NCBI GenBank assembly: GCA_005656395.1
Contig: SRSI01000017.1
Location: 248,001-312,000, forward strand
DNA length: 64,000 nucleotides
Source of the DNA: Strongyloides papillosus
Lineage: Eukaryota; Nematoda; Chromadorea; Rhabditida; Strongyloididae
Reading direction: 5' to 3'
In this document: positions 50,247-62,445 of the stretch, one piece after another
Position numbering within the stretch: position 1 is the stretch's first letter
How the letters are laid out: the number at the start of each line of letters is the position of its first letter
Notes under the pieces: model-generated
What the model was told of the DNA's origin: nothing
Seen by the model: only the letters and a program-made list of their open reading frames with translations
Databases searched by the model: none
Position numbers and translations under genes: made by a program

Positions 50247-53200
50247 ATGTCATTTTCATCTAAAAATTCTGGCGGAGTTAAACCACATAAAGGTACAAAT
50301 ATTACACAAATTTATGGTGGGAAAAATAATACTACATCCAAGATAACTGGTAAGTTCCTGGTAAATGACTTCCTTTTTAAACTAATTATAATTAATTACA
50401 GGAAACACAAAACTAGGAAGTTTACAAAGCACTTCTAAAGTTAACGGTTCAATAAGACGACTTCCAAACATAGCTACTTTACCATCTCTAAAATCAGAAT
50501 CATCAGGATCAGAATTGACACCAGTCTCAAGTTCTGGAAACAACGGATGGAATAAACAACAAACTCTAAGTAAAATAAGCTCAAATATTTCTTCTCTAAA
50601 GACTTTGACTGAATCTTCATTCGCAGAAAAAAACACAACCTCAAATAAAGTATCTGATTTAAGACCTCGCTGGGCAAAGGTGACCTCCACACCCTCGAAC
50701 GATTCAGGAATCCAAATTAATGGTCATCAAGACACAAACGAAATACCCATTGGTTCTTTGTCAAATGCTCCTCTAAAAGAATTTCCATCTCTAGCTGATA
50801 GTGTTGGTAAAATCAAGAATGGCAACGATGACGGAAACTCTCTATTCCCAGAGGCTCCACCACCATCTACAGCAATCGGAGGGTACATTAGAGCAAAACC
50901 AGTATCATATAAAAATGAACGAAAACTTCCCGATAGATATTGTGCAACCGCGAAACCTTCCTACTGCAAAAGCGAAAAATTCGACCTTAACAAAAAACTG
51001 GCAGAGGTTCGAGATGAAGAAGAACGTCGCAAGAAGGAAGAGACAAGAAACTGTAATTATACTGATGATCAAAAAGGTGATGAAAAAGAAAATTCTGAGG
51101 TTACTGTTAAGGATAAGAGTAATTATAATGTTGAGGGTAATGAATATGATACCTCTAAAGAGCCTTCATACCCCGGAAAGTATTCCTCCTCAAATGAAAA
51201 ATCACAAAACGGATATGAATCATACGGTTACTCATCCAAAAGTCATCTTATAAAGACAAATGATTTGTTACAAAATTATCAAGATGATGTTCAGGATGAT
51301 AAACATAATTACTTAAATGAATCTTCTTATGATTATAATATTGATAAAAAGAATACCTGTCATTCGATTAATAATTCAAGTATAGGTGGATCGTTTCCTG
51401 GTAAAACTCATGGAACTGTCCGTATCGCTAAGAGAGGTGAAGATTTTGGACAGCACTATAAAAGTGTTGATGATGAGAGTAGTGAATTACGACCAATTAC
51501 TTCTATAACAAAAATTCACGAAAATGAGTATACGAAAAGTAATACAAAAACTATTTGTGGCAATGAGAAACACACAACTAAATTGTTACAGAATATTGTT
51601 GATATGGAGAAAAAGCCTGATCGTAAGGATCATTCAATCAAACCAGCTCCAACGCCTCCAGTGAACATATGGGCTAAACGGGCTGAGGAGAGAGAACAAG
51701 CCGAAAAAGAGAGGCTTAAGCAGCTAGAATTGATGAATGCTGCAGAACAGGAAGAAGAGAGAAAACATAAAGGTGACTATAATAATAAACATAATTTATC
51801 CAAGACACAAAATGATAATGTAAATAATTCCTCAAAGGCATCTTGGAAAAATAAAGAATTAGGCAAAAAGTTTGGGGCTAATACCAGTCCAAGTGAAAAT
51901 GTTGCTAATTATCGTTCCAGTAAACGTTATAACAAAGAAGAAGGATACAACAGTGGCGTAGGGAAACGATTTGACAATAAAAAGACTTCTGATGAGAAAG
52001 AGTTTGATTCTTATAAACGTTACGGAAGTACTACAAACAGCAGTAGTGAGAAATCTGCCAAAATCTTCCCTAAAGGTGGAAATCGTTTTAGTGGTAGTAC
52101 TAAAGGAAGAAATGCTAAACATCAGAATTCCAAAAAACAATTAGAAGGCGGTGAAGATGTTGATAGTGATTCTTCTGAAGTTATAAATTATGGACGACTA
52201 AACAGAGATGGAGTAAAAGCAACATACTACAAACGTGAAGATAGTGCCTCAGAAAACCAAAAACCAAAGAAAGGGACACAATCTGAGAAAGTATGGAATA
52301 ATAACAAAGAATCTACCAATAATTATAGGACTAGTCATAATAATATTGAAGGTGATCATCAAAAGACAACTGATGATAATAATAAGACTGAAAGTCAAAC
52401 CGATACAAAGAACAATAGTAAGATAGAAGGAAGTAAAACGAACATCTCATCAACTGGTGACAGTAAAGTTGATAACTCAGGAAAGAAAGAAATATCAGAA
52501 CAGGATATGGAGAATTTAAAGAATGCTGTTGATAATATAACTGAAGGTAACTCCTCACCAATCCCAACAGCATGGTCGAATGGTGATAATAACTTTGATG
52601 AGTGTATAACAATGAAATCACCTGCAATTCATAATACCCTAGAAGATACAATAAATAATCAGCTAGATTGTTCAAATACCGATAATAGAATCAATTATGA
52701 CTCAACAAATGGTCCATTTGGGGTTGATTCAATGAATGACATTTTTGGATTCCCAGGAAATGCCACCACTGGCTTTGAGAGTTCCTTTTCAGGTGTAAAT
52801 AAAAGTACATCATCAAAGAGTGGTAGTGGAGGTAGGCAACAAATTCAGGATAATGGACGTGTACCAGTGCAATCAACAAATCTTCAACAAGCAAATCTAG
52901 CACCTCCAGCCGTTCCACCACAGGAATCTATCGGTATTCACCCATCACAAGGTAGTATGGATGTTTTTGGGTACAATCAAATGAATATGCTAATGCCAAA
53001 CGACTTATTTGGCAGGCCATTCCAGACACAATACACAAATTACGGTACAAATGGTCCTTATTCCCAAGGAAACAATATTTATTACGATCCAAGACAAAAC
53101 AACCAATGGAATTCCACTACAAATAGTACTAACACATATAATACTACTAATACGGATACAATAAATAATCGTACAACATCAACAAACAGCAGCCGAAATA

Positions 53201-53853
53201 ATGTTGGTAATCAACAAACATCTACAAATTATTCGCAACAGGTAGGAAATCGACAACAAAGAAATAATAATACTCAACACCAACAACAATTTCATTTTAT
53301 GCCAACATTTCCACAGTACCCAGGACATGATTATTTTAGAAACCAACCAGCACCACAGAATCTTCCTATGAATTATACGATACCACCGGCGGAGATCAAT
53401 TCAACGACACACCCATATAGTACCATAATACCACCAATGCTGGGATCTCAAAATTACCAACCAAATCAATATCAGTTTCCTCCACCCATTCATGGTCCTT
53501 CACCACAGGTACAAGGTAATACAGGATATAATAATAATCAACGTTCCTCACATGGTAGGCAAAATAATGGGCTTGATGATTTTAGTAATTGGAATATGTT
53601 TCTTTCAACACCAAATATGATACCAACTTCACAGATCCTCCAAACACCCAGGGGGAATGGTCAGAACCTCCACTACACGGCACCCCAACAGAATTCCACC
53701 ACCTCCAGACAGAATTTCTTAAACAATAGTCAAAACTCTGGTAACCTAAGAAATAATCCAATAACCAACCGTGGTAATTCCGAGAACCCCTCAAGTAACC
53801 GGTGGAATTCCACTAACAGCTCCTCAAACACTGGAAATAAACACACACACTAG
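50247..53853 (+). CDS. PRRC2: PRRC2/BAT2-like large disordered protein
   Basis: Exon 1 50247-50349 and exon 2 50402-53853, phase 1, give about 1184 residues. The N-terminus matches the BAT2 N-terminal pattern: a GSLQST..RRLPNIATLPSLKSE block corresponds to the family's GLQSLGK..ARRMPPPANLPSLKSEN, followed by GWNKQ and then LKEFPSL. The middle has EERRKKEE and AEEREQAEKERLKQLELMNA helical Glu/Arg stretches; the C-terminal third is Asn/Gln/Ser/Pro-rich and low in complexity. PRRC2 proteins act in the cytoplasm in translation initiation and stress-granule assembly. The frame is undisturbed over 3.4 kb. Animal PRRC2 proteins are usually about twice this length or more. Identity rests mainly on the first 150 residues. 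Confidence 0.65.
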
Positions 53854-55917
53854 ATGAATTTAAAAAAAACAAACCACAATGTCAATATAAACAAATTGTA
53901 ATTTAGCGATCACTTGCACTCTTGTATTAATTTACTCTTTTTGTCTTCTTTTATAACAATTTAATTATTATACCATTAGATTATAATTTTTTTAATTTAT
54001 TTTTAAATTAACACAATTATTTGTTTATACAGATATATTTTACGCATCGAGGATTGACGTTTATTTTATGTACCACCGTTAATAATATATATTTCTTGTA
54101 AGAGCCAACTATATATTTTGTAATAATATCAAATCTCATTTTTATGTCTTTTGAGTATTTTTTTATATAAATTTCTACAAATTTACAATCACTTTTTTAT
54201 CAATTTTAGTAGGCAATTTGTTGGTTGTTGTTGTGAGTGTGCCGTTCTCCTGTGGGGGATAGCAATTTTGTTTCTCAAAAAAAAACGTCAATGATTATTA
54301 TTTATTTTCAAAACAAACAAAATACAATTTCTTTGTAAATATAATAAATCAAAGTGTATTTATCAATTCATTTTGTATATCGCTATTCAAATCATTGGTG
54401 TTATATGTTAAGAGCAATTGAAGATCATTCTATACAATATAAAGGATGTTAAATGTGTTTTAAAAGATTTTATATTTATTATTATAATTTTATATGTATT
54501 TGTAAATATTATATAAAAAATTAAATAAAGTAATGTTTTTTATGGGTAAGAATTGATTGTGTATTTAATTACAAATTTGTTTTTTTTTATTGCTAGGGAA
54601 TTTGTAATAATTATATATTTTATTGGATATAAAAAATTTTTTGTATTTTTTATTAAATTTATTATAGTTATCAATTGATTTTATGACAAAAGGGAATGTA
54701 ACTGTTTAAACAATTATAATTTATCATTGATGTATAGCTATTATTTTATAAATCTCAATAGTAGCTATAACTTTACCATTATTAGTTTCTTGTATGTGAC
54801 AGTTTTCAATTGACAGTAATGGTCTTTCTTTTTACTTGTCAAATTTTAGAAGTTAAAAGAAACATAAGAGATTGTAAAGTTAAAATCTTTATAATTACTT
54901 GTTACTTTACATTCTTTTTTTATATCGAACATATTATGCAATTTTTAGTTATTGAATTTTTATTAAATATTATTATAAACTTTGATTTAATCTTTACTCA
55001 ACCTCTGTTTAAATATATAATAATTATGAGATTATTTTATTTAATTTTTGTGAGGAAATTTTATGCAGAAAAAATTATGTGCATACATTAGGTGTTTTAT
55101 TTTAATTTTTATTGTACTCCATTTATGGTGCCTATTATAGTCATGATATTAGATAACATTGTTAAATATAAAACCTTAAATTTAAATGTATTTTATCTAA
55201 TTTTCATACAAAAGTATCATTTGATATTAACGTTATTTACAACCCTATATAAATACTTTTTTATTACATTAATTTACTGAAAAAAGAAACCACACAATAA
55301 AAATAAAGAAAATTTCTCAATTTATTATCATATAAAAATAATTGGTGTTAAAATAAATCTCTCCCTCAAATAAGTGTACACCACTCACAAGAACACTCTT
55401 ATCACATTTAATACTTTTTAATCAACTTGTTTTCCGAAAACTTATCATCTCTAACTTCTCAGATATTTTGAAGTTTATTAATTCTTAGATAATCAAACTT
55501 CACGCACTTAAACTTTAAGAAGAAACACATTTATTGAAGGTACAAATAAATTATGTTATTATTTCAAGTTACTTTTTAATTTATCTAATATTTTGTTGTA
55601 GTAAATATTAATTATATTTGCTAGATGACTCTTTCTCAATTGTTAGCTTGAAGTTTATTACAATGATTTTATAGATTACGATTATTTTTATTAACCACTA
55701 TTTATTTTGATCATTTTATTTTTGTTATTGTGCAATGTAGTTTTTATCCTTTTGATACCAAACTTTTTTGTTTAATTATTTTTGTTGGGAGATTGAAAAT
55801 AAAGCTGTTTGATTTTTTTTAATCAAATCTAAAATTTATATCTTTTAATTTATAGCTTGATTATTTGGGTAGGAGCAAGAATTTTGATATCATATATTTT
55901 TTAAATGTATACAGTCC
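53854..55917. other. AT-rich 3' flank and spacer
   Basis: Probable long 3' untranslated region of the preceding gene (AATAAA at about 54522 and elsewhere). Open stretches at 54810-55280 are Phe/Ile/Leu-rich by AT bias and are not considered genes. Confidence 0.5.
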
Positions 55918-57457
55918 ATGGACTTTAAAATACCTATAAATGATGTATCAGCAGAGGATAACTGGGTCTTCAAAAGCAGCTCTTGGGATGCTGAGGATAG
56001 ATACACGTATGTTTTCTATTTGTAAAATAATTTATAAATGTATAAAGAAATTTTGTTGACCTTTCCAATTTTGTAGTTACTCAATACCACAAAATATCCA
56101 CCTAAACCGGCAGTTGACATTAAAAGACTACATTCTATAAATAAACTTAACGATAGAATTAAACGACATGCTTCCCTTAAGCAGGAAATATCAACCATCT
56201 CAAGTACCATGTTCTTCGGAAACGAAGAAAACAACAAAACTGACAATATACAACCAAACAACACACTATACCTCAAGAGCAAAAACAAATCACACAATGA
56301 CATAATGTTATTTCCTCACCATTCAGAGGAAAGCATAAAACCATTTCACCAAAAAAATGAGGTCAACCTAGATTTACGGCATTCCAGCTCCTCTGAGTCT
56401 GATGATTCATTAAGTGAAATATACTTACAAAGGCACTATCCTATCCAAAAAAACTTTTCAACTAATGATGGGTATAAAGAAAGAAATTACATACGGAGGC
56501 ATAAGACACTAGATAATGTACATCTTCAAAAAAATAATTATAATTTTGTTGGTAGACCTACTTACACGAAAGCACGGAGAAGCCAATCGTATCATTATCC
56601 AAGACAGTACCAGAGTTTGACGATTAATACGGATAATTTGGAGTGTGATGAGTACTCTATGAGGAGAAACCAACCGAAAATGTTGAGGAGAGATTCTTTG
56701 TATTATGATATTTGCGATATTTGCTTCAAAACTCATAAATCGAATGAGAAATGTTCTGTAAGTTTTATTTGATTATCTCTATCTATATTCTTATTATCCT
56801 TATATTTAGGGATATTTTTCATCACCATTAACAAACGAACAACCACCAAACAAACCATACCTATCACAAGATGGTGAGAGAACGTTTTCAAATTACAATA
56901 ACCTTTACTTCTCCAACAATCCATACATAAAACCTTTAAGGTCAAGGAGTCCCCAAATTCTTAAACCAGACACTTTATATTATAATAAATATAATAATAA
57001 TACTACTACTACTAATAGTAATAATAATAATAATCAAGCACAAAATTTTCTCAATTTACTAGAGAATAATGATGTTTACCGGGGTTTGGTGAGGAATAGT
57101 AGTTTGAGTAATCAGATTTTTTACTCCAAGGATAGGGATGATGATGTTGTGAGGGGGAAGAAGTCCCAGTCTTTTCAGGTTAAGGAGAGTACTGTTATTA
57201 GGCCGGCGAATGCCGGGCCGGCGTGGAAGTTGAAGGCTACCAATGCTAATGAGATCCCAAGACACCCAAGTCCTGTCTTTCGGTATGGAACGGCTCCCCT
57301 CCCAAAATCCTTGTACGACTACGATTTCTATGCTAACGAGATGAAGAAAAAGGCGCAGGAGAAGAGGACCAGAACAATAATCGCGGTTGTTGTTTGTTTA
57401 ATAGCTTTTATTATCGTCATTTGTGCTGGGATAGTTCTAGCAAGTACATATAAATAA
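55918..57457 (+). CDS. Tail-anchored membrane protein of unknown family
   Basis: Exons 55918-56006, 56077-56757 and 56810-57457, about 470 residues. A possible trans-splice acceptor (TATACAG) ends 3 bases before the ATG. It starts MDFKIPINDVSAEDNWVF and is then Ser/Asn/Tyr-rich and probably disordered, with an Asn/Thr homopolymeric part encoded by AAT/ACT triplets at about 56985-57035. A basic stretch (KKKAQEKRTR) precedes one transmembrane helix at the extreme C-terminus (TIIAVVVCLIAFIIVICAGI), leaving about 8 residues outside: tail-anchored topology with a cytosolic N-terminus. No signal peptide. Exons 1 and 2 are one base out of phase; one extra A in the A4 run at 56091-56094 gives a smooth join (YSIPQKYPPKP). 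Family not recognised. Confidence 0.65.
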
Positions 57458-57633
57458 ATATTTCTATGATATATTAAAGAAAATGTGTATTTATTTAATA
57501 AATATTCGGTTTGTATTTATATTCAATTTTTCGTGATCTTAGAAATGTGGATAAAAAATGTAAATAGACGTTGGAGTGAAACATTTTTAATTTATCTGGA
57601 ATTTGCATATTATTTTGTGTCTCATTTTTGGAA

Positions 57634-59685
57634 ATGTTTATGTTGAATATTGTATTTTTCTGTTATTTTATTGTTGATTTTTATATTATATTTATTGGTG
57701 GTGTTTTGTGTCCACCATCATGGACCTATTTTGATGATAACTGTTGGTTTTTAAGGTTTGTAAATATTTTTCGATATTGTTTTAGTTTATTGTTTAGTAA
57801 AAATTCTCTAACTTATAAACAAGCTGAGAGGGAGTGTAAAGAGATATTTCATGGGACTCTTGGTAAGATAGAAGACTATAATCAACAAAATTTCATCCAC
57901 TATATGATTGAAAAAAACACTTTAAACGAGGGTGATTTTACGAAACTAAGAGATGAGAAAGATACCCACGTTAACAAGGGATGTTTCAAAAGAGTAACAG
58001 GAAAAAACTCCGAAATCCCATTCTCCTCCAAACCAAACTCAATAATCATACACAGCGAGATATCAAATTTAAAAAGTTGTCTAAAAGAATGTGAAAATGT
58101 ACGGGAAAATCTAAGCTTCAACTGTCTATCTATCTTATGGTACCCTGAGACACATGATTGTTTGCTTAACTCTGAAAAAGAGAGTGGATCAGATAGGTCT
58201 AACTTCTCAATTGTTGGGATACCAAATAATATCTATTATTATGAGTATACATGTTCTGATGGTATCAATTTTTCTTTCTTTAATGACAAACCTAATGATG
58301 GTGGTGGTAAATTTGTGCCAACAAACTTTGAGAAGAGTATAACAGAGATATCTAATGTAAGGACATGCTTTGGTAAACACCGCCACTCCTCTTTGAAGGG
58401 GTTTGCTGATAAGGTTATCTCTTCTATAAGTGAGAGAGAGTGTTTAAGTGAGTGTTGGAGGTGTTCTGATTGTTTGACTAATTCATCGTTATGTAAATCA
58501 GTTACTTATTATAAGGAATCCGGTGAATGTGTAATGACATCGGCTTCTATTAAGAGTAATAGGGAGAAATTTAATGATGTTGAGGAGTTGAGTGATTTTT
58601 TTGATAGGAAGAGGGAGTGTAATATTGAGGATTGTGAGAATAAGGAGATATTAATTTCGTTTATCTTGGATGGGAGTGAAAGTATTGGGGTAGATGTTTT
58701 TAATAGAAGTTTGAGTGTTGTTAGTGAGATATTGGAGCAAGTGAATGAAGTTAGTATCTTTTGGAATGTTATATTGTTTCAGTTTGGGAGTGAACATTAT
58801 GTGGAGATTGATTCAAAACAATTTGATAAATTACAGGATTTCAGAAATTTATTAAGTCAAATTGGTTGGAGAAGAGAACAATATTCTAATCTAGTTAAAA
58901 GTTTGGAATCTGCTATGACAACAATTGGTAATGAAATCTCAAAGAAACAATATGATGAAGTTTTAACGTTTATCATTACTGATGGATTCACTAATACCTC
59001 TGCAATTGAAGAAATCCCAAGATTTCTACTTGATTTCCCGTCTTCTCATGTCTATTCAATATCTCTAACAGAAGCATTTGATTCAAATGTCTTATCAAAA
59101 ATCGTAGTTGATGAAGATAAATTATTTTCACATAAAAATTATACTCAACTCCTTCCTACATTATCAGAAAAATTGTGTACTTTTAAAATTAAAGACAACA
59201 TTGAATTGCTTGGAGAAAAAAAACAAACACAGTTTGATTTCAATACTTTATCATTGAATACAGATCCAGAATCAAATTCAATAGATGAAATATGGATCGG
59301 TTTAGGAAGAAATGAGTATGGCGAAATGAAATGGTCTGACAAGACAACTCCTAATAGTTATGTTAAGAAAATTTTGCATAAACTTGAAGTAGAAGGTTAT
59401 GATGGTAATTGTGTTTATCTTCAGAATAATCAAGAGTTTATGATTACTTATGATTGTGACATTAACCGTAAGTACGTTTGCAGTTTTAAACCATCTCTGA
59501 CGATAGAAGAAAAGTTCAAGAGGGATTACAGCATGAAGGCAGAATTTTCCTCTACAACTCCCAAATCCGCCTGGACATTACAAAGTGAAGTTGTAACAAG
59601 TGGAGGAACAAATGTGGGTGAAAATACAAATTTTGAAGATATAACAATGGGAAACAACATTGAACCAATAAAAAACCCATTTTAA
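57634..59685 (+). CDS. Secreted C-type lectin split by PAN/apple and vWA domains
   Basis: Starts 176 bases after the previous gene, same strand. The signal peptide ends near GGVLCPPSW. The first half of a C-type lectin domain follows (CPPSWTYFDDNCWF, then LTYKQAERECKE). Then come two PAN/apple-like cysteine modules (about residues 105-200 and 230-310), and a vWA domain (about 325-505) with an intact MIDAS start FILDGSESIG and later FIITDG. The second half of the lectin fold follows (IWIGLGRNEYGEMKWSD, NCVYLQN, YVCSF), with the usual Cys and Trp positions. A 42-base intron, 57756-57797, is likely: its removal brings CWFL next to SKNSLTYKQ, but it is a multiple of three without stops, so retention also gives an open frame. 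Length about 669 residues spliced. Role inferred: extracellular binding or adhesion protein. Confidence 0.8.
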   Translation: MFMLNIVFFCYFIVDFYIIFIGGVLCPPSWTYFDDNCWFLRFVNIFRYCFSLLFSKNSLTYKQAERECKEIFHGTLGKIEDYNQQNFIHYMIEKNTLNEGDFTKLRDEKDTHVNKGCFKRVTGKNSEIPFSSKPNSIIIHSEISNLKSCLKECENVRENLSFNCLSILWYPETHDCLLNSEKESGSDRSNFSIVGIPNNIYYYEYTCSDGINFSFFNDKPNDGGGKFVPTNFEKSITEISNVRTCFGKHRHSSLKGFADKVISSISERECLSECWRCSDCLTNSSLCKSVTYYKESGECVMTSASIKSNREKFNDVEELSDFFDRKRECNIEDCENKEILISFILDGSESIGVDVFNRSLSVVSEILEQVNEVSIFWNVILFQFGSEHYVEIDSKQFDKLQDFRNLLSQIGWRREQYSNLVKSLESAMTTIGNEISKKQYDEVLTFIITDGFTNTSAIEEIPRFLLDFPSSHVYSISLTEAFDSNVLSKIVVDEDKLFSHKNYTQLLPTLSEKLCTFKIKDNIELLGEKKQTQFDFNTLSLNTDPESNSIDEIWIGLGRNEYGEMKWSDKTTPNSYVKKILHKLEVEGYDGNCVYLQNNQEFMITYDCDINRKYVCSFKPSLTIEEKFKRDYSMKAEFSSTTPKSAWTLQSEVVTSGGTNVGENTNFEDITMGNNIEPIKNPF

Positions 59686-59748
59686 TACACCGAACAATTT
59701 ATTAACATTTATATATTTACTTATATCTAATAATAAAATATATACATC

Positions 59749-59985
59749 TTAAGCATTAAAAACATATTTAAAATAAACTTTCATTTTTTTTTTCGAGTAA
59801 TGATTACAAGCACATATCTTACTAAGCCTTCCACAAATAGGATTATTGAAATTAGCCGCCAAACAATAATTTTTACAATCACTGTTATAATAACACTTCA
59901 CTGCCTCTCCAACCAGCTTTGGTATGACAATGGTTGAATGAATTAAGATAAACAAACAAATAACAATTAGGTGATGTCTTTTCAT
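59749..59985 (-). CDS. Secreted six-cysteine defensin-like (CS-alpha-beta type) peptide
   Basis: A single-exon frame of 78 residues, minus strand, with its stop 64 bases from the end of the convergent lectin gene. Residues 1-20 or so form a signal peptide. The mature part has cysteines at 31, 37, 41, 51, 58 and 60: C-x5-C-x3-C-x9-C-x6-C-x1-C. The CxxxC and CxC pair is the signature of the CS-alpha-beta fold found in invertebrate defensins and related peptides; the spacing is within that range but no closer relative is recognised. A basic tail follows. The likely role is antimicrobial defence; other small-peptide functions are possible. Confidence 0.6.
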   Translation of the reverse strand: MKRHHLIVICLFILIHSTIVIPKLVGEAVKCYYNSDCKNYCLAANFNNPICGRLSKICACNHYSKKKMKVYFKYVFNA

Positions 59986-62445
59986 AACACAACTTTTATA
60001 TCTAAAAATTATGTAAAAAAGTGGAATAGAATACTTTAATATAGCTTTTAAGTTTACTTAATTTAATTTTTAGGTTGTAAAAAAGTTTGTTAAACTAACT
60101 TTTGGTGTTATATTAAACTATGCAAACAAGTTAATGATTGGAAATGTTTTCTATACTCATCTAAAGTTATTGGAAATGTAATTTATGGAAGAGAGGGAAA
60201 TTTTTAGAAAAAATTATTTTATGAAAGTATCAAAGATGGGGAAAAAAAGTATTTATATAGACAAGATGTTATCAAAATAAAGTCTATATTAAGTTTTTAT
60301 TGTTAAGATACAAATAATATTTTCTAGGATGTTGTCGTGAAGTGTATTTTAAAGAATGTTAAAAAAAACGGTAGGAAAGTTATTTGTGTTATGATAAATA
60401 ATTTTTTATATTTAGATTCCTCTTATCAAATTGTTATTTTTTATAAACAATCCATTCTTAACACCATTCTCCCACCAAATCTCAATATAAAGGAACAAAG
60501 ATGGCATTTCCATCAAAAACATGTTTAGGCGTACGAAATGTTAAAAAAAATAAAATTTTGATTGAAATCATCTCCCCCAGTACATTCCACAGTTCTTTTT
60601 TTCACTCTCACAAAAAGATAAAATATAATTTTTAATTTACAATATTAAATAGGTTTTTATTTCAATTAATTTATACTTAATGATATCTTAAATCTGATCC
60701 AATAACCATCCATATATCAGTTTTAATACCAATGAACATTTTATTTGTTATCAATAACATGATCAAAAACTATTTATTAATCCACGGCATATTAATACTA
60801 CCTGTAATCCTTTTTAAAACTAATTTCCTTTCCTATTCTTTAGACTCCAAAACTACAATAAAATAAATTACAAACACACACCCTATCTTCTATCATGATC
60901 AAATCGCTTTAATTAAAGAGACATTGCCATTATAGCATTAAGAAATTATATTTAGATATGAGAAGATAATGAACAAATCAATTTATAACTGTTTATCTTT
61001 AAAATTTCCTTCATATTGTTATTATGATCTAAAATATGTTATATGACCGTTTCATTAGACAAATTTAATATATTTTTAATAATAAAGATTTTTTTCTCCA
61101 TTATTCTTGTTTTTCATATATCATGCCGTTCTTAATCATTATACTGATATCTCCTATGTACCGTTCACTTAGTATATACAATTAATCTAAAACTAGTTAC
61201 ATTTTCGACAACTTATCTATTTTATTCAAATATTTTTGCTCATAATATGTGATATAGGAGATGTCTTTAATTTTATAACTTCTAATGCCATGTATATATG
61301 TTTGTTTTATTTTTATATTAATTAAAAAAATATTACACAATGTTCTTAGGATGTAGTAGTGATTTTAATCTTTAATTACTTATTAACATTATTACTTTTG
61401 TTTATATCCTTTTTGTTATTATATACTAATCATTAAAATAAAAAAGTGATATTATGACAGTTTAACGTATTTCTTTTTAACTTCACACTGTGAATCCATT
61501 AAAATTTATACTATTGAAGGTAACTTCATCTTCAATTGAAATGATTTATAATGAAAGGTGATTATTACAATTTTAATATCTTTTTACACATGTATATGTA
61601 TACACAACCTTTTTTTTGTATCTACAATTCAATATAGTAATTAATTTTAAAGAAACAAACTATAAAATTTATATTGATATGTCTACATCCAGTCCTGAGG
61701 TGTGTTTTGTCTCTTTTTAATTAAACACATTCATAATAATAATTGAGAGAATTTCATTATAATCCCATTTAATAAAATTTATCCTTACACCACTATAATT
61801 CAAGTAATTGAAGACACCTGAAGAGAAAGTTATCATTTTTAACATGTTAATAAAATTTTTTCCAAAACATCCTTTTCACCTTCAGCATTTACCATCATAT
61901 TATAAGGTATATTATATTATAGGGATAAATAATATACCGGCTTTGCTTTTTACCATCGTCTTTTTATTTTATGAAAATTTCACAACTAACGTGTAATTAA
62001 TAAACGTCTCCTTTTAGACACATTCCTATATCAAACATATCTGATCTCCTAACTAAGCAGAACGTTTTAATGAAAATTTTATTCGCTCTTTTTCTGCTTT
62101 GATATTTATCTTTTTATTACTTGCTTACCTTGATTAAGAACTTTATTTTTATTATTATTTATATTATATATATAAAAAAAACTATTCTATATAAAACAAA
62201 TTGAGAAACTTAATTAAGGTAATTAATCATAATACCCATCTAATTGGGATTTAAACAAGTTATCATAAATTAGAATATAGTTTCATTTTGACTTAACCAT
62301 CTAACTCTAATTTTGATAAATTTATTAAAATATCATTCCTATATATATATAGAAGTAAAAAAAATAAACATTTGACATTCTATATAAATAATTACATCAA
62401 GTTATTTTTATCTAATTAGCCACACATAATATAATCTGGGTTTAA
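59986..62445. other. AT-rich spacer, no gene seen
   Basis: No exon-like sequence with family support. The open stretches at 60337-60528 and 61808-61996 are short and AT-driven. The region probably includes promoters of the defensin-like gene (left) and the protease gene (right). Confidence 0.5.

Noticed and set aside
51859..52926. Antisense open stretches within the PRRC2-like gene
   Set aside because: Mirror images of a repetitive Asn/Ser/Lys-rich coding exon in other frames.
54810..55280. Two consecutive open stretches rich in Phe, Ile and Leu
   Set aside because: They follow from T-rich DNA in the 3' flank of the PRRC2-like gene; no signal of a real membrane protein family.
56985..57035. 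AAT/ACT triplet run
   Set aside because: It is an in-frame Asn/Thr tract of the tail-anchored protein, not a separate element.
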